A stretch of DNA of 64,000 nucleotides from Sulfitobacter pontiacus (GCF_040790665.1 NZ_CP160849.1:1054001-1118000); one strand, 5' to 3'. Counted from the first letter of the stretch, positions 1 to 9,959 are shown. The notes: generated by a model not told the origin, from the letters alone. Translations and numbers: made by a program.

Positions 1-176
1 GTGCCTTGGTAGAACCAGGTGCCGTCGCGTTTGATCTCCATGTCCAGATCACCACAAAACGGGGGGTTCCACTTTTCAACCGGCGGCAATCCGCGTGTTT
101 TGGCGGCGGAAACAGAGGCGGCAAGGCTTTCTGCTGTCGGGGTCACGGTTTTTTGTCCACTCATTGCTTTTGCCAT
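1..176 (-). CDS. DUF1285 family protein (3' part outside window)
   Basis: Only the N-terminal ~58 residues are present; the reading frame runs off the left edge. The readable protein begins MAKAMSGQKTVTP and continues through LPPVEKWNPPFCGDLDM and KRDGTWFYQG, which I recognise as the start of DUF1285 proteins, small proteins of unknown function found next to moxR in roseobacters. Two starts are possible, at 176 and at 164 (MSGQKT). An AGGAA lies directly against the first ATG, too close, and about 12 bases from the second, so the start is undecided. It is divergent from the MoxR operon with ~58 bases between. Function unknown. Confidence 0.7.
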   Translation of the reverse strand, partial: MAKAMSGQKTVTPTAESLAASVSAAKTRGLPPVEKWNPPFCGDLDMEIKRDGTWFYQG

Positions 177-234
177 TTCCTGTTCACACGATACACTTAC
201 ATCTAACTGATATAACCCCGAGGACGCAAAAGTC

Positions 235-1242
235 ATGACCCAAGCCCGCGATATGGTAGCAGAAATCGAGACGCTTGGCGAAAAGCTGGCCGAGGCGAAG
301 GCGTCGATCAACCGGCGTTTCATCGGGCAGCAACGGGTCGTTGATCTGACGCTGACGGCCCTGCTGTGCGGTGGCCACGGGCTGCTTATCGGTCTGCCGG
401 GTCTGGGCAAGACGCGGCTGGTCGAAACGCTGAGCACGGTAATGGGGCTGGATGGCAATCGGGTCCAGTTCACGCCCGATTTGATGCCTGCCGATATTCT
501 GGGGTCAGAGGTGCTGGACACCGCCGCCGATGGCACCCGCGCGTTCCGCTTTGTCGAGGGGCCGATCTTTTGCCAGTTGCTGATGGCGGACGAGATCAAC
601 CGCGCCTCGCCGCGCACCCAGTCGGCTTTGCTGCAGGCGATGCAGGAAAAGACCGTGACCGTCGCCGGACAGGACCGCGCCTTGGGGCATCCGTTTCACG
701 TGCTCGCCACACAGAACCCCATTGAACAAGAAGGCACCTACCCGCTGCCCGAGGCCCAGCTTGACCGCTTTTTGGTGCAGATCGACGTGGCCTACCCCGA
801 CCGGGAGACAGAGCGGGATATTCTGCTGGCCACCACAGGGGATACCGATGCGCAGGCCGCCCCCGTCTTTACCACGGCAGAGCTACTGGCCGCGCAAACG
901 CTGCTGCGGCAGATGCCGGTGGGTGAATCGGTGGTCGAGCTGATCCTTGATCTGGTCCGCGCCTTCCGCCCTGACGGGCCTGATGCCAGCCCGCAAGTGC
1001 GCGATACCGTGGCGTGGGGCCCCGGCCCACGCGCCGCGCAAGCGTTGATGCTGACGGTGCGGGCGCGCGCTTTGTTGCAGGGGCGTCTGGCACCGTCGGC
1101 GGAGGATGTCATCGATATGGCCCGTCCTGTGTTGCTGCACCGTATGGCGCTGAACTTCGCGGCGCGCGCCCGAGGCGACAGCCTATCTGCGCTGATTGAC
1201 ACAACCGCTGCCAGCCTGATCGGGAAAAAGGCCGCGGCGTGA
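235..1242 (+). CDS. MoxR family AAA+ ATPase
   Basis: 335 residues, the usual MoxR length. Walker A GLPGLGKT is at residues 53-60, Walker B LLMADE at 115-120, followed by INRASPRTQSALLQAMQE, the MoxR form of the AAA+ core; a C-terminal lid follows. MoxR ATPases act as chaperones that mature or activate partner complexes, often with von Willebrand A (vWA) proteins. The stop overlaps the start of the DUF58 gene, so four genes to 6921 form one translationally coupled operon. A TATAAC at 211-216 could be a -10 box; the ribosome site (GAGG) is weak. The client of this MoxR is not evident. Confidence 0.95.
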   Translation: MTQARDMVAEIETLGEKLAEAKASINRRFIGQQRVVDLTLTALLCGGHGLLIGLPGLGKTRLVETLSTVMGLDGNRVQFTPDLMPADILGSEVLDTAADGTRAFRFVEGPIFCQLLMADEINRASPRTQSALLQAMQEKTVTVAGQDRALGHPFHVLATQNPIEQEGTYPLPEAQLDRFLVQIDVAYPDRETERDILLATTGDTDAQAAPVFTTAELLAAQTLLRQMPVGESVVELILDLVRAFRPDGPDASPQVRDTVAWGPGPRAAQALMLTVRARALLQGRLAPSAEDVIDMARPVLLHRMALNFAARARGDSLSALIDTTAASLIGKKAAA

Positions 1243-2123
1243 ACAGCCCCGACACCCTTCGCATCCGATCAGAGGAGCAAGCCGCCCGTTTGCCCGCGCT
1301 GCTGGCCCGTGCAGAGCATCTGGCCGGTGCAGTCCTGCTGGGGGCCCATGGGCGTCGACGCGCAGGGGTCGGGGATGATTTCTGGCAATACCGTCCGGCA
1401 CAAGCCGGGGATAGCCGCCGCAGCATTGATCACCGGCGTTCGGCCATGGGGGACCATGAGTTCGTGCGCGAACGCGAATGGCAGATCGCGCAGTCGGTCA
1501 TGCTTTGGGTCGATCAGGGGGCGTCCATGCGCTTTGCCTCGACGGCTGCGTTGGAACAGAAGGGCGACCGCGCGCGGCTGATCGGGTTGGCGCTGGCGAT
1601 CCTGCTGCAACGGGGCGGTGAACGGGTCGGGCTGACCGGCAGCGCCCTGCCCCCGCGATCTGGCAGGCCGCAGATCCTGCGCCTTGCCGAAGCCCTGTGT
1701 CAGGACGACGCCGCCGACTACGCCCCGCCGGAACATCGCGCCATGATCCCCCATGCACGGGCTGTGTTTATCTCTGACTTCATGGGGGATCTTGCGGGGG
1801 TGACCACCGCGCTGACCAAAGCGGCGGACCGCGGGGTGCGCGGCGTGCTGTATCATGTGCTGGACCCCTCGGAAGAGGCCTTCCCCTTCACCGGTCGCAC
1901 CATCTTTGAAAGCGTTGGCGGCACGCTGCGCCACGAGACCTTGAAAGCGAACGACCTGAAAGACCGCTATCTGGAACGGCTCGCCGCGCGCAAGGCAGAG
2001 CTGCGGCAGCTTTGTGCCCTGACCGGCTGGCAGTACGGGCTGCACCACACCGACAACACCGCACAATCGGCGCTTTTGTGGCTCTATGCGGCGCTGGATA
2101 CGCGCAGCGGGGGGGCAGCATGA
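1239..2123 (+). CDS. DUF58 domain-containing protein
   Basis: 294 residues. DUF58 proteins nearly always accompany MoxR and are thought to link the ATPase to membrane vWA partners; no reaction is known. The recognisable DUF58 core is GDDFWQYRPAQAGDSRRSIDHRRSA followed by REREWQIAQSVMLWVDQGASM. No membrane segment is visible. It overlaps moxR by 4 bases (GTGA) and the next gene by 4 bases (ATGA), consistent with fixed stoichiometry. Confidence 0.92.
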   Translation: MNSPDTLRIRSEEQAARLPALLARAEHLAGAVLLGAHGRRRAGVGDDFWQYRPAQAGDSRRSIDHRRSAMGDHEFVREREWQIAQSVMLWVDQGASMRFASTAALEQKGDRARLIGLALAILLQRGGERVGLTGSALPPRSGRPQILRLAEALCQDDAADYAPPEHRAMIPHARAVFISDFMGDLAGVTTALTKAADRGVRGVLYHVLDPSEEAFPFTGRTIFESVGGTLRHETLKANDLKDRYLERLAARKAELRQLCALTGWQYGLHHTDNTAQSALLWLYAALDTRSGGAA

Positions 2124-4882
2124 CCGTTCTGGGGGGCATCGGCTTTACCGCGCCGTGGATGCTGCTGGCGCTTCTGGCGCTGCCGATCCTGTGGCTGATC
2201 CTGCGCGCGGTGCCGCCTGCACCGATCCGACGCCGCTTTCCCGGTGTGGCGCTGCTGCTTGGGCTGAGCGATGATGAAAGCGTGTCGGATCGCACGCCGT
2301 GGTGGTTGCTGCTGCTGCGCATGCTGGCGGTGGCCGCGTTGATCATCGGGCTGGCCGGACCGATCCTGAACCCGCAAGAGGAACAGACCCAAGGCACCGG
2401 CCCGCTGCTGATCGTGCTCGACGGGTCGTGGGCAGGAGCCACGCGTTGGCCGCAGCAAACCGAAGCGCTAGAGGCGCAGTTGACCCGTGCGGCACGCGCT
2501 GGTCGCACTGTCGGTTTTCTGACCCTCACCCGACCAGAAGCACCCGCCTTTCAATCCGCTGACGCATGGCGCAGCCGCCTGGCCGGGTTTGATCCCGCCC
2601 CTTGGCAGCCCGCCCCCGCCGACATTGACCGCGCGATAGAGATCGCGGACACGCTTAGCGGTTTCGATACCCTGTGGTTCAGCGACGGGCTAGCCTATGC
2701 CGGGCGCGACGCGGTGCTTGATGCGCTTCAGGGCAAGGGCAGCGTCGAGGTCTATCAGACTGGCGCAGACGTACTGGCACTGGCCCCCGCGACCTATGAG
2801 GACGGGGCGATTACCCTGACCGTCAAGCGCGCCCTCGCTGGTGCCGAGCGGTCGGTGACCATCACCGCGCAGGGCCGTGATCCCGCGGGCAATATCCGCG
2901 CCCTTGCCAGCGTTCCGGCCACATTTGACGCAGGATCAACACAGGCCAGCGCGGCCTTGTCCCTGCCCGCAGAGCTGCGCGCGCGGATCACGCGTTTCGA
3001 CATCGCGGGCCAACGCTCCGCCGGGGCGGCGACGCTGGTGGATGATGCGTTGCGGCGGCGCGAGGTTGGGCTGATCGCCGGACGCGAAAACCGCGAGGGG
3101 CTGGAGCTGCTGTCCCCCCTGCACTACATCGAACAGGCATTGGCCCCCGCCGCCGATCTGATTGAGGGGGGGATTGGCGATGTGCTGCCCGCAAACCCAG
3201 ATGTGATCGTGCTGGCCGATATCGCGACCCTATCGGAGGCAGAGCAGGCCCCCTTGATCGACTGGATCGAAGCTGGTGGCATGTTGGTGCGTTTCGCCGG
3301 TCCACGCATCGCTGCCAGCGACATCAGCCGAGATACCGAAGACCCGCTGATGCCTGTGCGCCTGCGTGCCGGTGGCCGCAGTGTCGGCGGCGCAATGAGC
3401 TGGGGCGCCCCGAAAACGCTGGACAGCTTCCGCGAGTCCTCTCCTTTCTACGGGTTAGAGATACCGCAGGATGTGACCGTCTCGGCCCAGGTCGTCGCGC
3501 AGCCCGACCCGACACTGGCAGAGCGTGTGATAGCATCGCTGAGCGATGGCACCCCGCTGGTCACCCGCAAGCAGGTAGGACAGGGGCAGATCGTATTGTT
3601 TCACGTGACAGCCACGGCCGAGTGGTCGACGCTGCCGCTGTCGGGGCTGTTTGTTCAGATGATGGAACGGTTAGCGATTTCTTCATCTTCCGCCGGTATC
3701 GAGGCTTCGGACCTGCAGGGCACGACGTGGACGCCCCTGCGCGTGATGGACGGGTTTGGCACACTGTCTGACGCGGGTACGCTGCCCGGTGTGGACGGGG
3801 CTGATCTGATGGCCGCGGCTGCGGGCCCAGACCTGCAACCGGGGGTCTATGCCTCTGGCGATCGGCGCATTGCGCGCAATGTGGTGGTTGCAGATACCAC
3901 CCTGACCCCCGCGGCATGGCCAGCGGATGTGCCAGTACGTGGGCTTGATGTGGCCGATGAACAGCCGCTTGCCGGTTGGCTGTTGTCCCTGTCGATCCTG
4001 CTGCTGCTCGCTGATGTCATCGCGTCGCTTTCCTTGTCGGGGCGGCTGCTCAAGCACAGCAATGCCGCAGGGCTGATTCTTGCGGCGCTGATCTATGCAC
4101 CGACGCAGGCCGACGCCCAGGCGGACGACAGCTTTGCCCTGAACGCCACGGCGGAGATGACGCTGGCCTATGTGATCACCGGCAACGCGTCGGTCGACGA
4201 GATGTCGGATGCCGGATTGCGCGGGTTGTCGGATACGCTTTATTTCCGCACCTCGGTCGAACCTGCCAACCCCATCGGTGTGGATCTGGAGCGGGATGAG
4301 CTCGCCTTCTTCCCAATGCTATACTGGCCCATCACCCCCGATCAGCCCCGCCCATCGGATGCGGCCTATCGCAAGCTGAACGACTATCTGCGCTCCGGCG
4401 GGATGATCCTGTTCGACACACGTGATGCGAATATCGCGGGCTTCGGGGCCGCCAGCCCCAATGGGCGCAAGCTACAAGACCTCGCCGCGCCGCTGGACAT
4501 CCCCCCGCTTGAACCCTTGCCTGCGGATCACGTGCTGACCCGCACGTTCTATCTGCTGCAGGACTTTCCCGGACGGCACAGCGGGCGCGATCTGTGGGTA
4601 GAGGCATCGCCCCCCGATGCAGAACAGGTAGAGGGGATGCCGTTCCGCAATCTGAATGACGGGGTGAGCCCGGTTGTCATCGGTGGTAATGACTGGGCTG
4701 CGGCCTGGGCCGTGTCCTCGAACGGCGCGCCGATGGTGCCCATCGGGCGCGGTTTCGCTGGGGAACGTCAGCGCGAGCTGGCCTACCGCTTTGGCGTCAA
4801 TCTGGTCATGCATGTGCTGACCGGCAACTATAAATCCGATCAGGTGCATGTGCCTGCGCTGCTGGACAGGTTGGGCCAATGA
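2120..4882 (+). CDS. BatA-like / DUF4159 membrane protein
   Basis: 920 residues from the ATG at 2120, which overlaps the upstream stop; the longer open frame from 2012 would overlap the DUF58 gene by 100 bases and is rejected. The N-terminus is BatA-like with hydrophobic segments at about 10-30 and 61-83 and RRFPGVALLLGLSDDE between. A vWA-like strand follows with D101-G-S-W-A, a degraded DxSxS metal site. A further membrane segment lies near 617-640. The last ~250 residues (from DDSFALNATAEM) are DUF4159, including RSGGMILFDTRDAN. It is probably the membrane partner of MoxR/DUF58. Exact role unknown. Confidence 0.88.
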   Translation: MTVLGGIGFTAPWMLLALLALPILWLILRAVPPAPIRRRFPGVALLLGLSDDESVSDRTPWWLLLLRMLAVAALIIGLAGPILNPQEEQTQGTGPLLIVLDGSWAGATRWPQQTEALEAQLTRAARAGRTVGFLTLTRPEAPAFQSADAWRSRLAGFDPAPWQPAPADIDRAIEIADTLSGFDTLWFSDGLAYAGRDAVLDALQGKGSVEVYQTGADVLALAPATYEDGAITLTVKRALAGAERSVTITAQGRDPAGNIRALASVPATFDAGSTQASAALSLPAELRARITRFDIAGQRSAGAATLVDDALRRREVGLIAGRENREGLELLSPLHYIEQALAPAADLIEGGIGDVLPANPDVIVLADIATLSEAEQAPLIDWIEAGGMLVRFAGPRIAASDISRDTEDPLMPVRLRAGGRSVGGAMSWGAPKTLDSFRESSPFYGLEIPQDVTVSAQVVAQPDPTLAERVIASLSDGTPLVTRKQVGQGQIVLFHVTATAEWSTLPLSGLFVQMMERLAISSSSAGIEASDLQGTTWTPLRVMDGFGTLSDAGTLPGVDGADLMAAAAGPDLQPGVYASGDRRIARNVVVADTTLTPAAWPADVPVRGLDVADEQPLAGWLLSLSILLLLADVIASLSLSGRLLKHSNAAGLILAALIYAPTQADAQADDSFALNATAEMTLAYVITGNASVDEMSDAGLRGLSDTLYFRTSVEPANPIGVDLERDELAFFPMLYWPITPDQPRPSDAAYRKLNDYLRSGGMILFDTRDANIAGFGAASPNGRKLQDLAAPLDIPPLEPLPADHVLTRTFYLLQDFPGRHSGRDLWVEASPPDAEQVEGMPFRNLNDGVSPVVIGGNDWAAAWAVSSNGAPMVPIGRGFAGERQRELAYRFGVNLVMHVLTGNYKSDQVHVPALLDRLGQ

Positions 4883-6921
4883 CATCAACCATCATCTTCG
4901 ACCCGCTGATTCCGCTGCCGATGTTATGGGGCGTTGCCGCACTGGCGCTGGTGGCCGTTGTCTTGGCGGTGCTGCGCGGGTTGCAAGGCTGGGCGCTGCG
5001 GGGGGCGGCGATGCTCGTCGTTCTGGCGGCGCTTTCTGGCCCCTCCGTGCAGCGGGAAGACCGCGCGCCGCTGACCGATATTGTCGTGATGCTGGAAGAC
5101 GAAAGCGCCAGCCAATCCCTCGCAGACCGGCCCGCACAAACCACCGCCGCCGCAGAGACGCTGGCAGCACAGATCACCGCGCGCGAGAACACGGAACTGC
5201 GCCGCGTGACCGTGCCCGATGGAGAAGGCGATAGCGGCACGCAGCTGATGACCGCCCTGTCAGAGGTGCTTGCCGAAGAGCCGCGCGCCCGTATCGCAGG
5301 CATCCTTGCGCTTAGTGACGGACGCATTCACGACGCCGACCTGCCAGTCGATCTGCCCGCACCGATGCATCTGTTGATGACCGGAAAGCACAGCGATTGG
5401 GATCGCCGCCTGTCCGTCCGCAACGCCCCTGCCTTTGCCATCATCGGCGAACCCGTGACCCTGACCCTGCGCATCGACGACCTCGGGGCCGCCCCGCAAA
5501 AAGACGCGCTGGCCCCGCTTGAAATTTCGGTCGATGGGGAGCCGCCACAGACCTTCCGCGTCCCCGTGGGGCAAGATCTGGAACTTCCCGTCACCCTGCC
5601 CCACGGCGGGCGCAATGTGATCCGGTTCTCGCTGCCCGAGGCCGAAGGAGAGCTGACCGACCGCAACAATGCCGCGCTGATCCAGATCAACGGGGTGCGC
5701 GACCGTCTGCGGGTGCTTCTCGTCAGCGGGGAGCCGCATCAGGGCGGGCGTACGTGGCGCAATTTGCTGAAATCAGACAGCTCTGTCGATCTGGTGCATT
5801 TCACGATCCTGCGCCCGCCGGAAAAACAGGATGGCGTGCCGGTGGACGAACTTTCGCTGATCGCCTTTCCCACCCGCGAGCTGTTCATGGAAAAGATCGA
5901 GGATTTCGATCTGATCATCTTTGACCGCTACAAACGCCGCGGCATCCTGCCCTCGCTCTATCTTGAAAACGTCGCGAATTATGTGCGCGGCGGGGGTGCT
6001 GTGCTGGTCGCTGCCGGGGCGGATTTCGCGAGCGCCGACAGCATCTACCGTTCTCCCCTCGGAGAGGTCTTGCCCGCCACGCCGACCGCGCGGGTGATCG
6101 AACAGCCCTACCGCCCGCTGGTCTCTGAACTGGGGCACCGCCATCCGGTGACCAGCGGCTTGCCAGAACAGGAAACGTGGGGACGTTGGCTGCGGCAGAT
6201 CGATGTGGCCGATCCCTTGGGCCATGTGGTGATGACCGGCGAAGATGACCGGCCGCTGCTGATCCTGAACCGTGTGGAAGAAGGGCGCGTTGCGCTCATG
6301 GCGTCTGATCATGCGTGGCTGTGGAACCGTGGCTATGAAGGTGGCGGCCCGCAACTAGAGCTGTTGCGACGGCTGGCCCACTGGATGATGAAAGAACCCG
6401 AGCTTGAGGAAGAGGCCCTGACCGCCACAGCCGAAGGCCAGACCATGCGCATCACCCGTCGCACGCTGGGGGACGACATCCCCCCTGTCACCCTGACCAA
6501 CCCCGATGGCAGCACGGCAGAGATCACGCTTTCGCCAGCCACGCCGGGTGTCTTCGAAGGGGTTTACGAAGGCCCCGAGATTGGCCTGTACCGGCTGGAA
6601 AATGGCGACCAAAGCGCGGTGATCGGTTTGGGCCCTGCCGCCCCGCGGGAGTTTGTGGAAACGATTGCCAGCGACGAAGCCCTCGCCCCCGTCCTTGCGC
6701 CCCTGCGCGGTGGTGTCGCGCGGATCGAAGACGGCCTGCCTCGCCTCCGCGACATACGTGTCGGGCGCCCCGCAGCCGGACGTGGATGGATCGGGCTAAC
6801 CCCTCGCAACGCCTATGAAACACGTGACGTGCGGCAGATGCCGATCCTGCCCGCGTGGCTCGTCCTGTTGCTGGGCAGCGCCCTGATCCTTGCCGCATGG
6901 CTGCGCGAAGGACGGCGTTAA
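4879..6921 (+). CDS. Large membrane protein of the MoxR/DUF58 operon
   Basis: 680 residues, ATGA overlap with the DUF4159 gene. Two hydrophobic segments at the N-terminus (about 13-34 and 38-55) and one at the C-terminus (ILPAWLVLLLGSALILAAWL) bracket a large domain expected outside the cytoplasm. Residues 74-78 read D-E-S-A-S, a DxSxS pattern like the metal site of vWA domains. The middle (around FDLIIFDRYKRRGILPSLYLENVANYV) resembles the glutamine-amidotransferase-like fold seen in such proteins, without evident catalytic residues. Last gene of the operon. The family is recognised by context and layout; function unknown. Confidence 0.8.
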   Translation: MTSTIIFDPLIPLPMLWGVAALALVAVVLAVLRGLQGWALRGAAMLVVLAALSGPSVQREDRAPLTDIVVMLEDESASQSLADRPAQTTAAAETLAAQITARENTELRRVTVPDGEGDSGTQLMTALSEVLAEEPRARIAGILALSDGRIHDADLPVDLPAPMHLLMTGKHSDWDRRLSVRNAPAFAIIGEPVTLTLRIDDLGAAPQKDALAPLEISVDGEPPQTFRVPVGQDLELPVTLPHGGRNVIRFSLPEAEGELTDRNNAALIQINGVRDRLRVLLVSGEPHQGGRTWRNLLKSDSSVDLVHFTILRPPEKQDGVPVDELSLIAFPTRELFMEKIEDFDLIIFDRYKRRGILPSLYLENVANYVRGGGAVLVAAGADFASADSIYRSPLGEVLPATPTARVIEQPYRPLVSELGHRHPVTSGLPEQETWGRWLRQIDVADPLGHVVMTGEDDRPLLILNRVEEGRVALMASDHAWLWNRGYEGGGPQLELLRRLAHWMMKEPELEEEALTATAEGQTMRITRRTLGDDIPPVTLTNPDGSTAEITLSPATPGVFEGVYEGPEIGLYRLENGDQSAVIGLGPAAPREFVETIASDEALAPVLAPLRGGVARIEDGLPRLRDIRVGRPAAGRGWIGLTPRNAYETRDVRQMPILPAWLVLLLGSALILAAWLREGRR

Positions 6922-7024
6922 CCTTAAAAACAACTCCGCCGCCCGATAAATCACGCAACGCTTAAGCAGTTGTTCACCCCAAGCCCCCCATGATCCCCCC
7001 GATAGGAGGGATTCGGAGCTTTGG

Positions 7025-9166
7025 ATGAAACCAGCTGACCAGCTTGCCCATGAACAACGCCGCCGCGCAGAGGTGGAAGCGCTGCTTGAACAAACCCAGG
7101 CAGAGCTTTGTGCCGCTTACCGCAAGCTGGATGACCACGCGCAAACTGTCTCTGTCGAGATTTCTGAAACACGGGCGGAGGTTGAAAACATCCGCGGCGA
7201 AAACAAACGGGTGATGTCCGATCTATGTGCCGCGCGGGAACAGATCGAACTGACCCAACGCCGGCTGTGGCATTCGGTCGAAACCATCCACGACGGCTTT
7301 GCCTTTTTCAACAAAGACAATGAAATGATCATGGCCAATCGGTCTTATCTGGCCGTGTTCGACGGTATTGATGCCATCCGTCCGGGTGTCAGCTACTCTA
7401 CCATCCTTCGCGTGCTCACCGATGAAGGGATCGTTAACATCGGGCGCCGCACGCCAGAGGAATGGCGCGCCAAGATGCTTCTGCGATCGCAGCAAAAGGC
7501 TCCGGCACCCATCATCATAAAGCTTTGGAATGGCGCATATATCAAGATTGTCGATCAAAGGGGAAAAGGCGGTGATATCGTATCACTCGCCCGCGTCATT
7601 ACCGAAACCGTGGAATATCAACGCAAGCTCGTCGATGCCCGCGCCACGGCCGAGGCAGCCAACAGCGCGAAATCGCTTTTCCTTGCCAAGATGAGCCACG
7701 AAATCCGCACACCTATGAACGGGATCGTAGGCATGACGGAGGTGCTTGGCGATACCGCGCTGACCCAAGACCAACGCCTATATGTTGACACCATAAAGAC
7801 CTCTGGCGAAGCGTTGCTGGTCATCATCAACGACGTTCTGGATTTCTCGCGCATCGAGGCAAACCGGCTGAGCATCCACCCCGCCCCGTTTGATCTGGAA
7901 CGTGTTTTCCAAGAAGTACTGCTGCTTTTACAGCCCCTTGCGGTGCAAAAGGGGCTGGACCTCGCGCTGGATTACGACCTGTTTCTGCCGCGCAAACTGG
8001 TCGGGGATGCAGGGCGCATCAGGCAAGTGCTTACCAATCTGGTGGGAAATGCTGTCAAGTTTACGCAAAATGGACATATCCTGATCCGCGCCACGGGGCT
8101 GCCCGACGCGGGCTCTGGCAACGTGCTGATCAAAATCTCTATCGAGGATACGGGCATCGGCATCGCGCCGGACATGATTGAACATATCATGGGGGAATTT
8201 ACCCAAGCCAGCAGTGACCCCAGCCCCAATGCAGAGGGGACGGGACTGGGGCTCGCTATCTGCCAACGTCTGGTACAACTGATGGGGGGCGAGATTTGGG
8301 TCACGTCAGAGCATGGGGTTGGGTCGTGCTTCGGCTTCGAACTGCCCCTGAAGGCCCAAGAGGACAGTGCCGCGCCACCGCTTAAGCCCCCCCCCTTCCT
8401 GCGCCATGTCCTGATTGTCGAAAGGGAAACGATCTGCCGATCGATCTTGCAGCGCAATCTGGAACATATCGGTGTGCGCGTGACGTCCTGTGGCACCGGT
8501 GAAGCGGGGCTGGCCGCGCTGGACGGCAGTATTGATCTGCTGCTTGTCGACGACACGCTGCCCGATATGGACGGGATCGAATTTGCCCGCGCGGTGCACG
8601 TCTCCGACCCCGCGACCGAGGTAATCCTGTACAGCCAGACTCCCGACAAAATCCGCGATAGTATGGATGATACGAGCGTGCGCCGGATCATGAAGAACCC
8701 GATCAGTGTCACCGAGCTGCTGGCCGAAGTGTCAACGATGCAGCCGGTGCCTGTTGGTACCCGTCCGATGCGGGTCTTGGCGGCCGAGGACAATAAGACC
8801 AATCGTCTGGTGCTTCGAAAGATGCTGCAACGGCTGAACATCGACCTGCAACTTGCCACCAACGGGCAAGAGGCAGTTGCGCTGTTTGAAACCTTCCGGC
8901 CCGATCTGGTGTTCATGGACATTTCTATGCCCAAGATGAATGGAAAAGACGCCGCCGCCGCCATTCGTGCGCTGGAAGACGGGGCGAGCAGCTGCCCGAT
9001 TGTCGCGCTGACAGCGCATGCCATTCAGGACGAAAAGGAAAGGATACTCGCCGCCGGGCTGGATCATTTCCTCACCAAACCCTTGCGCAAGGCGGAGCTT
9101 GTGGCGCTCCTTAACCGTTACTGCCCCAACGCGGCTTTCCCGCTGGAGGGTCAGTTGGTGGGATAG
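7025..9166 (+). CDS. Hybrid sensor histidine kinase with two receiver domains
   Basis: 713 residues, soluble. Order: N-terminal coiled coil (~1-85), PAS-like domain (~90-190), HisKA with KMSHEIRTPMNG (phospho-His at 225), HATPase (N box ~340, DTGIGI ~376, GTGLGLAIC after it), a first receiver (~460-570) and a second receiver (~582-705). The second receiver is canonical (AEDN, VFMDISMP, TKPL). The first has V-E-R where the acidic pair belongs, so it may not be phosphorylated normally although VDDTLPDMDG and IMKNP remain. GGAG sits 7 bases before the ATG. No membrane segment: a cytosolic signal is likely. It overlaps yaaA tail to tail by 16 bases. Confidence 0.93.
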   Translation: MKPADQLAHEQRRRAEVEALLEQTQAELCAAYRKLDDHAQTVSVEISETRAEVENIRGENKRVMSDLCAAREQIELTQRRLWHSVETIHDGFAFFNKDNEMIMANRSYLAVFDGIDAIRPGVSYSTILRVLTDEGIVNIGRRTPEEWRAKMLLRSQQKAPAPIIIKLWNGAYIKIVDQRGKGGDIVSLARVITETVEYQRKLVDARATAEAANSAKSLFLAKMSHEIRTPMNGIVGMTEVLGDTALTQDQRLYVDTIKTSGEALLVIINDVLDFSRIEANRLSIHPAPFDLERVFQEVLLLLQPLAVQKGLDLALDYDLFLPRKLVGDAGRIRQVLTNLVGNAVKFTQNGHILIRATGLPDAGSGNVLIKISIEDTGIGIAPDMIEHIMGEFTQASSDPSPNAEGTGLGLAICQRLVQLMGGEIWVTSEHGVGSCFGFELPLKAQEDSAAPPLKPPPFLRHVLIVERETICRSILQRNLEHIGVRVTSCGTGEAGLAALDGSIDLLLVDDTLPDMDGIEFARAVHVSDPATEVILYSQTPDKIRDSMDDTSVRRIMKNPISVTELLAEVSTMQPVPVGTRPMRVLAAEDNKTNRLVLRKMLQRLNIDLQLATNGQEAVALFETFRPDLVFMDISMPKMNGKDAAAAIRALEDGASSCPIVALTAHAIQDEKERILAAGLDHFLTKPLRKAELVALLNRYCPNAAFPLEGQLVG

Positions 9167-9930
9167 GGCCGCACAAATACAGGTTTTTCCGGCGTCGACA
9201 GCTCTTTCTGCCATGTGTACCCGCCGATATCGAAATCCTTGATCGCCTCGGCGTCGGTAAGCCGGTTCTGCATCACGAAACGCGCCATCGCCCCGCGGGC
9301 TTTCTTGGCGTAAAAGCTGACAATCTTGGGCCCTTTGCCGTCCGATTTATCTTCCATGAACTGTGGTGTCACAACCGTCGGCACCAGCGCCTTAAGGTCG
9401 ACCGCGCCGAAGTATTCCTGACTGGCACAATTCACCAACGCCTTGCTATTGGTCTGTTCCGCCTGTTCGTTCAACGCTTCGGACAGACGCGCGCCCCAAT
9501 AGTCGTAAAGCGATTTGCCCTGCGGCGTTTTCAATCGGCTGCCCATCTCAAGCCGGTAGGCCTGAATGGCATCCAAGGGGCGCAGCACACCATAAAGCCC
9601 CGACAGAATGCGCAGGTGATCTTGGGCATAATCCAGTTCATCAGGGTCCAGGCTGGTCGCTTCCAGCCCCTGATAGGTGTCACCAGCAAAGGCAAAGGCA
9701 GCGGGGCGCACAACATCGGGGGACGGATTTTCCTCGAACGCGGTGAAACGGTCGCGGTTCAGCTTGGCCAGTTTCTCGCTCAGGTGCATCAATGATTGCA
9801 AATCGCCAACGCTCAGCTCGCGGGCCACCTTGACCAAGGCGACCGCATCTTCCTGCAGGTCGGGCGTCGTCATAGCGACGTCGCGTGGGGTCCAGTCCAT
9901 TTTCTTGGCGGGAGAGATAACGGTCAGCAT
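9151..9930 (-). CDS. yaaA: Peroxide stress protein YaaA (UPF0246)
   Basis: 259 residues, full length for the family; begins MLTVISPAKKMDW, the YaaA signature, with later conserved blocks LSGLYGVLRPLDAIQAYRLEM and FYAKKARGAMARF. E. coli YaaA lowers free iron during peroxide stress and binds DNA. AAGGAAAA precedes the ATG. It is read toward the histidine kinase and shares 16 bases of coding sequence with its 3' end. Downstream of recQ on the same strand with 29 bases between, so probably cotranscribed with it. Confidence 0.93.
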   Translation of the reverse strand: MLTVISPAKKMDWTPRDVAMTTPDLQEDAVALVKVARELSVGDLQSLMHLSEKLAKLNRDRFTAFEENPSPDVVRPAAFAFAGDTYQGLEATSLDPDELDYAQDHLRILSGLYGVLRPLDAIQAYRLEMGSRLKTPQGKSLYDYWGARLSEALNEQAEQTNSKALVNCASQEYFGAVDLKALVPTVVTPQFMEDKSDGKGPKIVSFYAKKARGAMARFVMQNRLTDAEAIKDFDIGGYTWQKELSTPEKPVFVRPYPTN

Positions 9931-9959
9931 GGATTTTCCTTTTTTGGTCGCAGCAAGAG

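Noticed and set aside
2012-2119. Upstream extension of the DUF4159 protein
   Set aside because: It would overlap the DUF58 gene by over 100 bases; the ATG at 2120 gives the usual ATGA coupling and BatA-like start.
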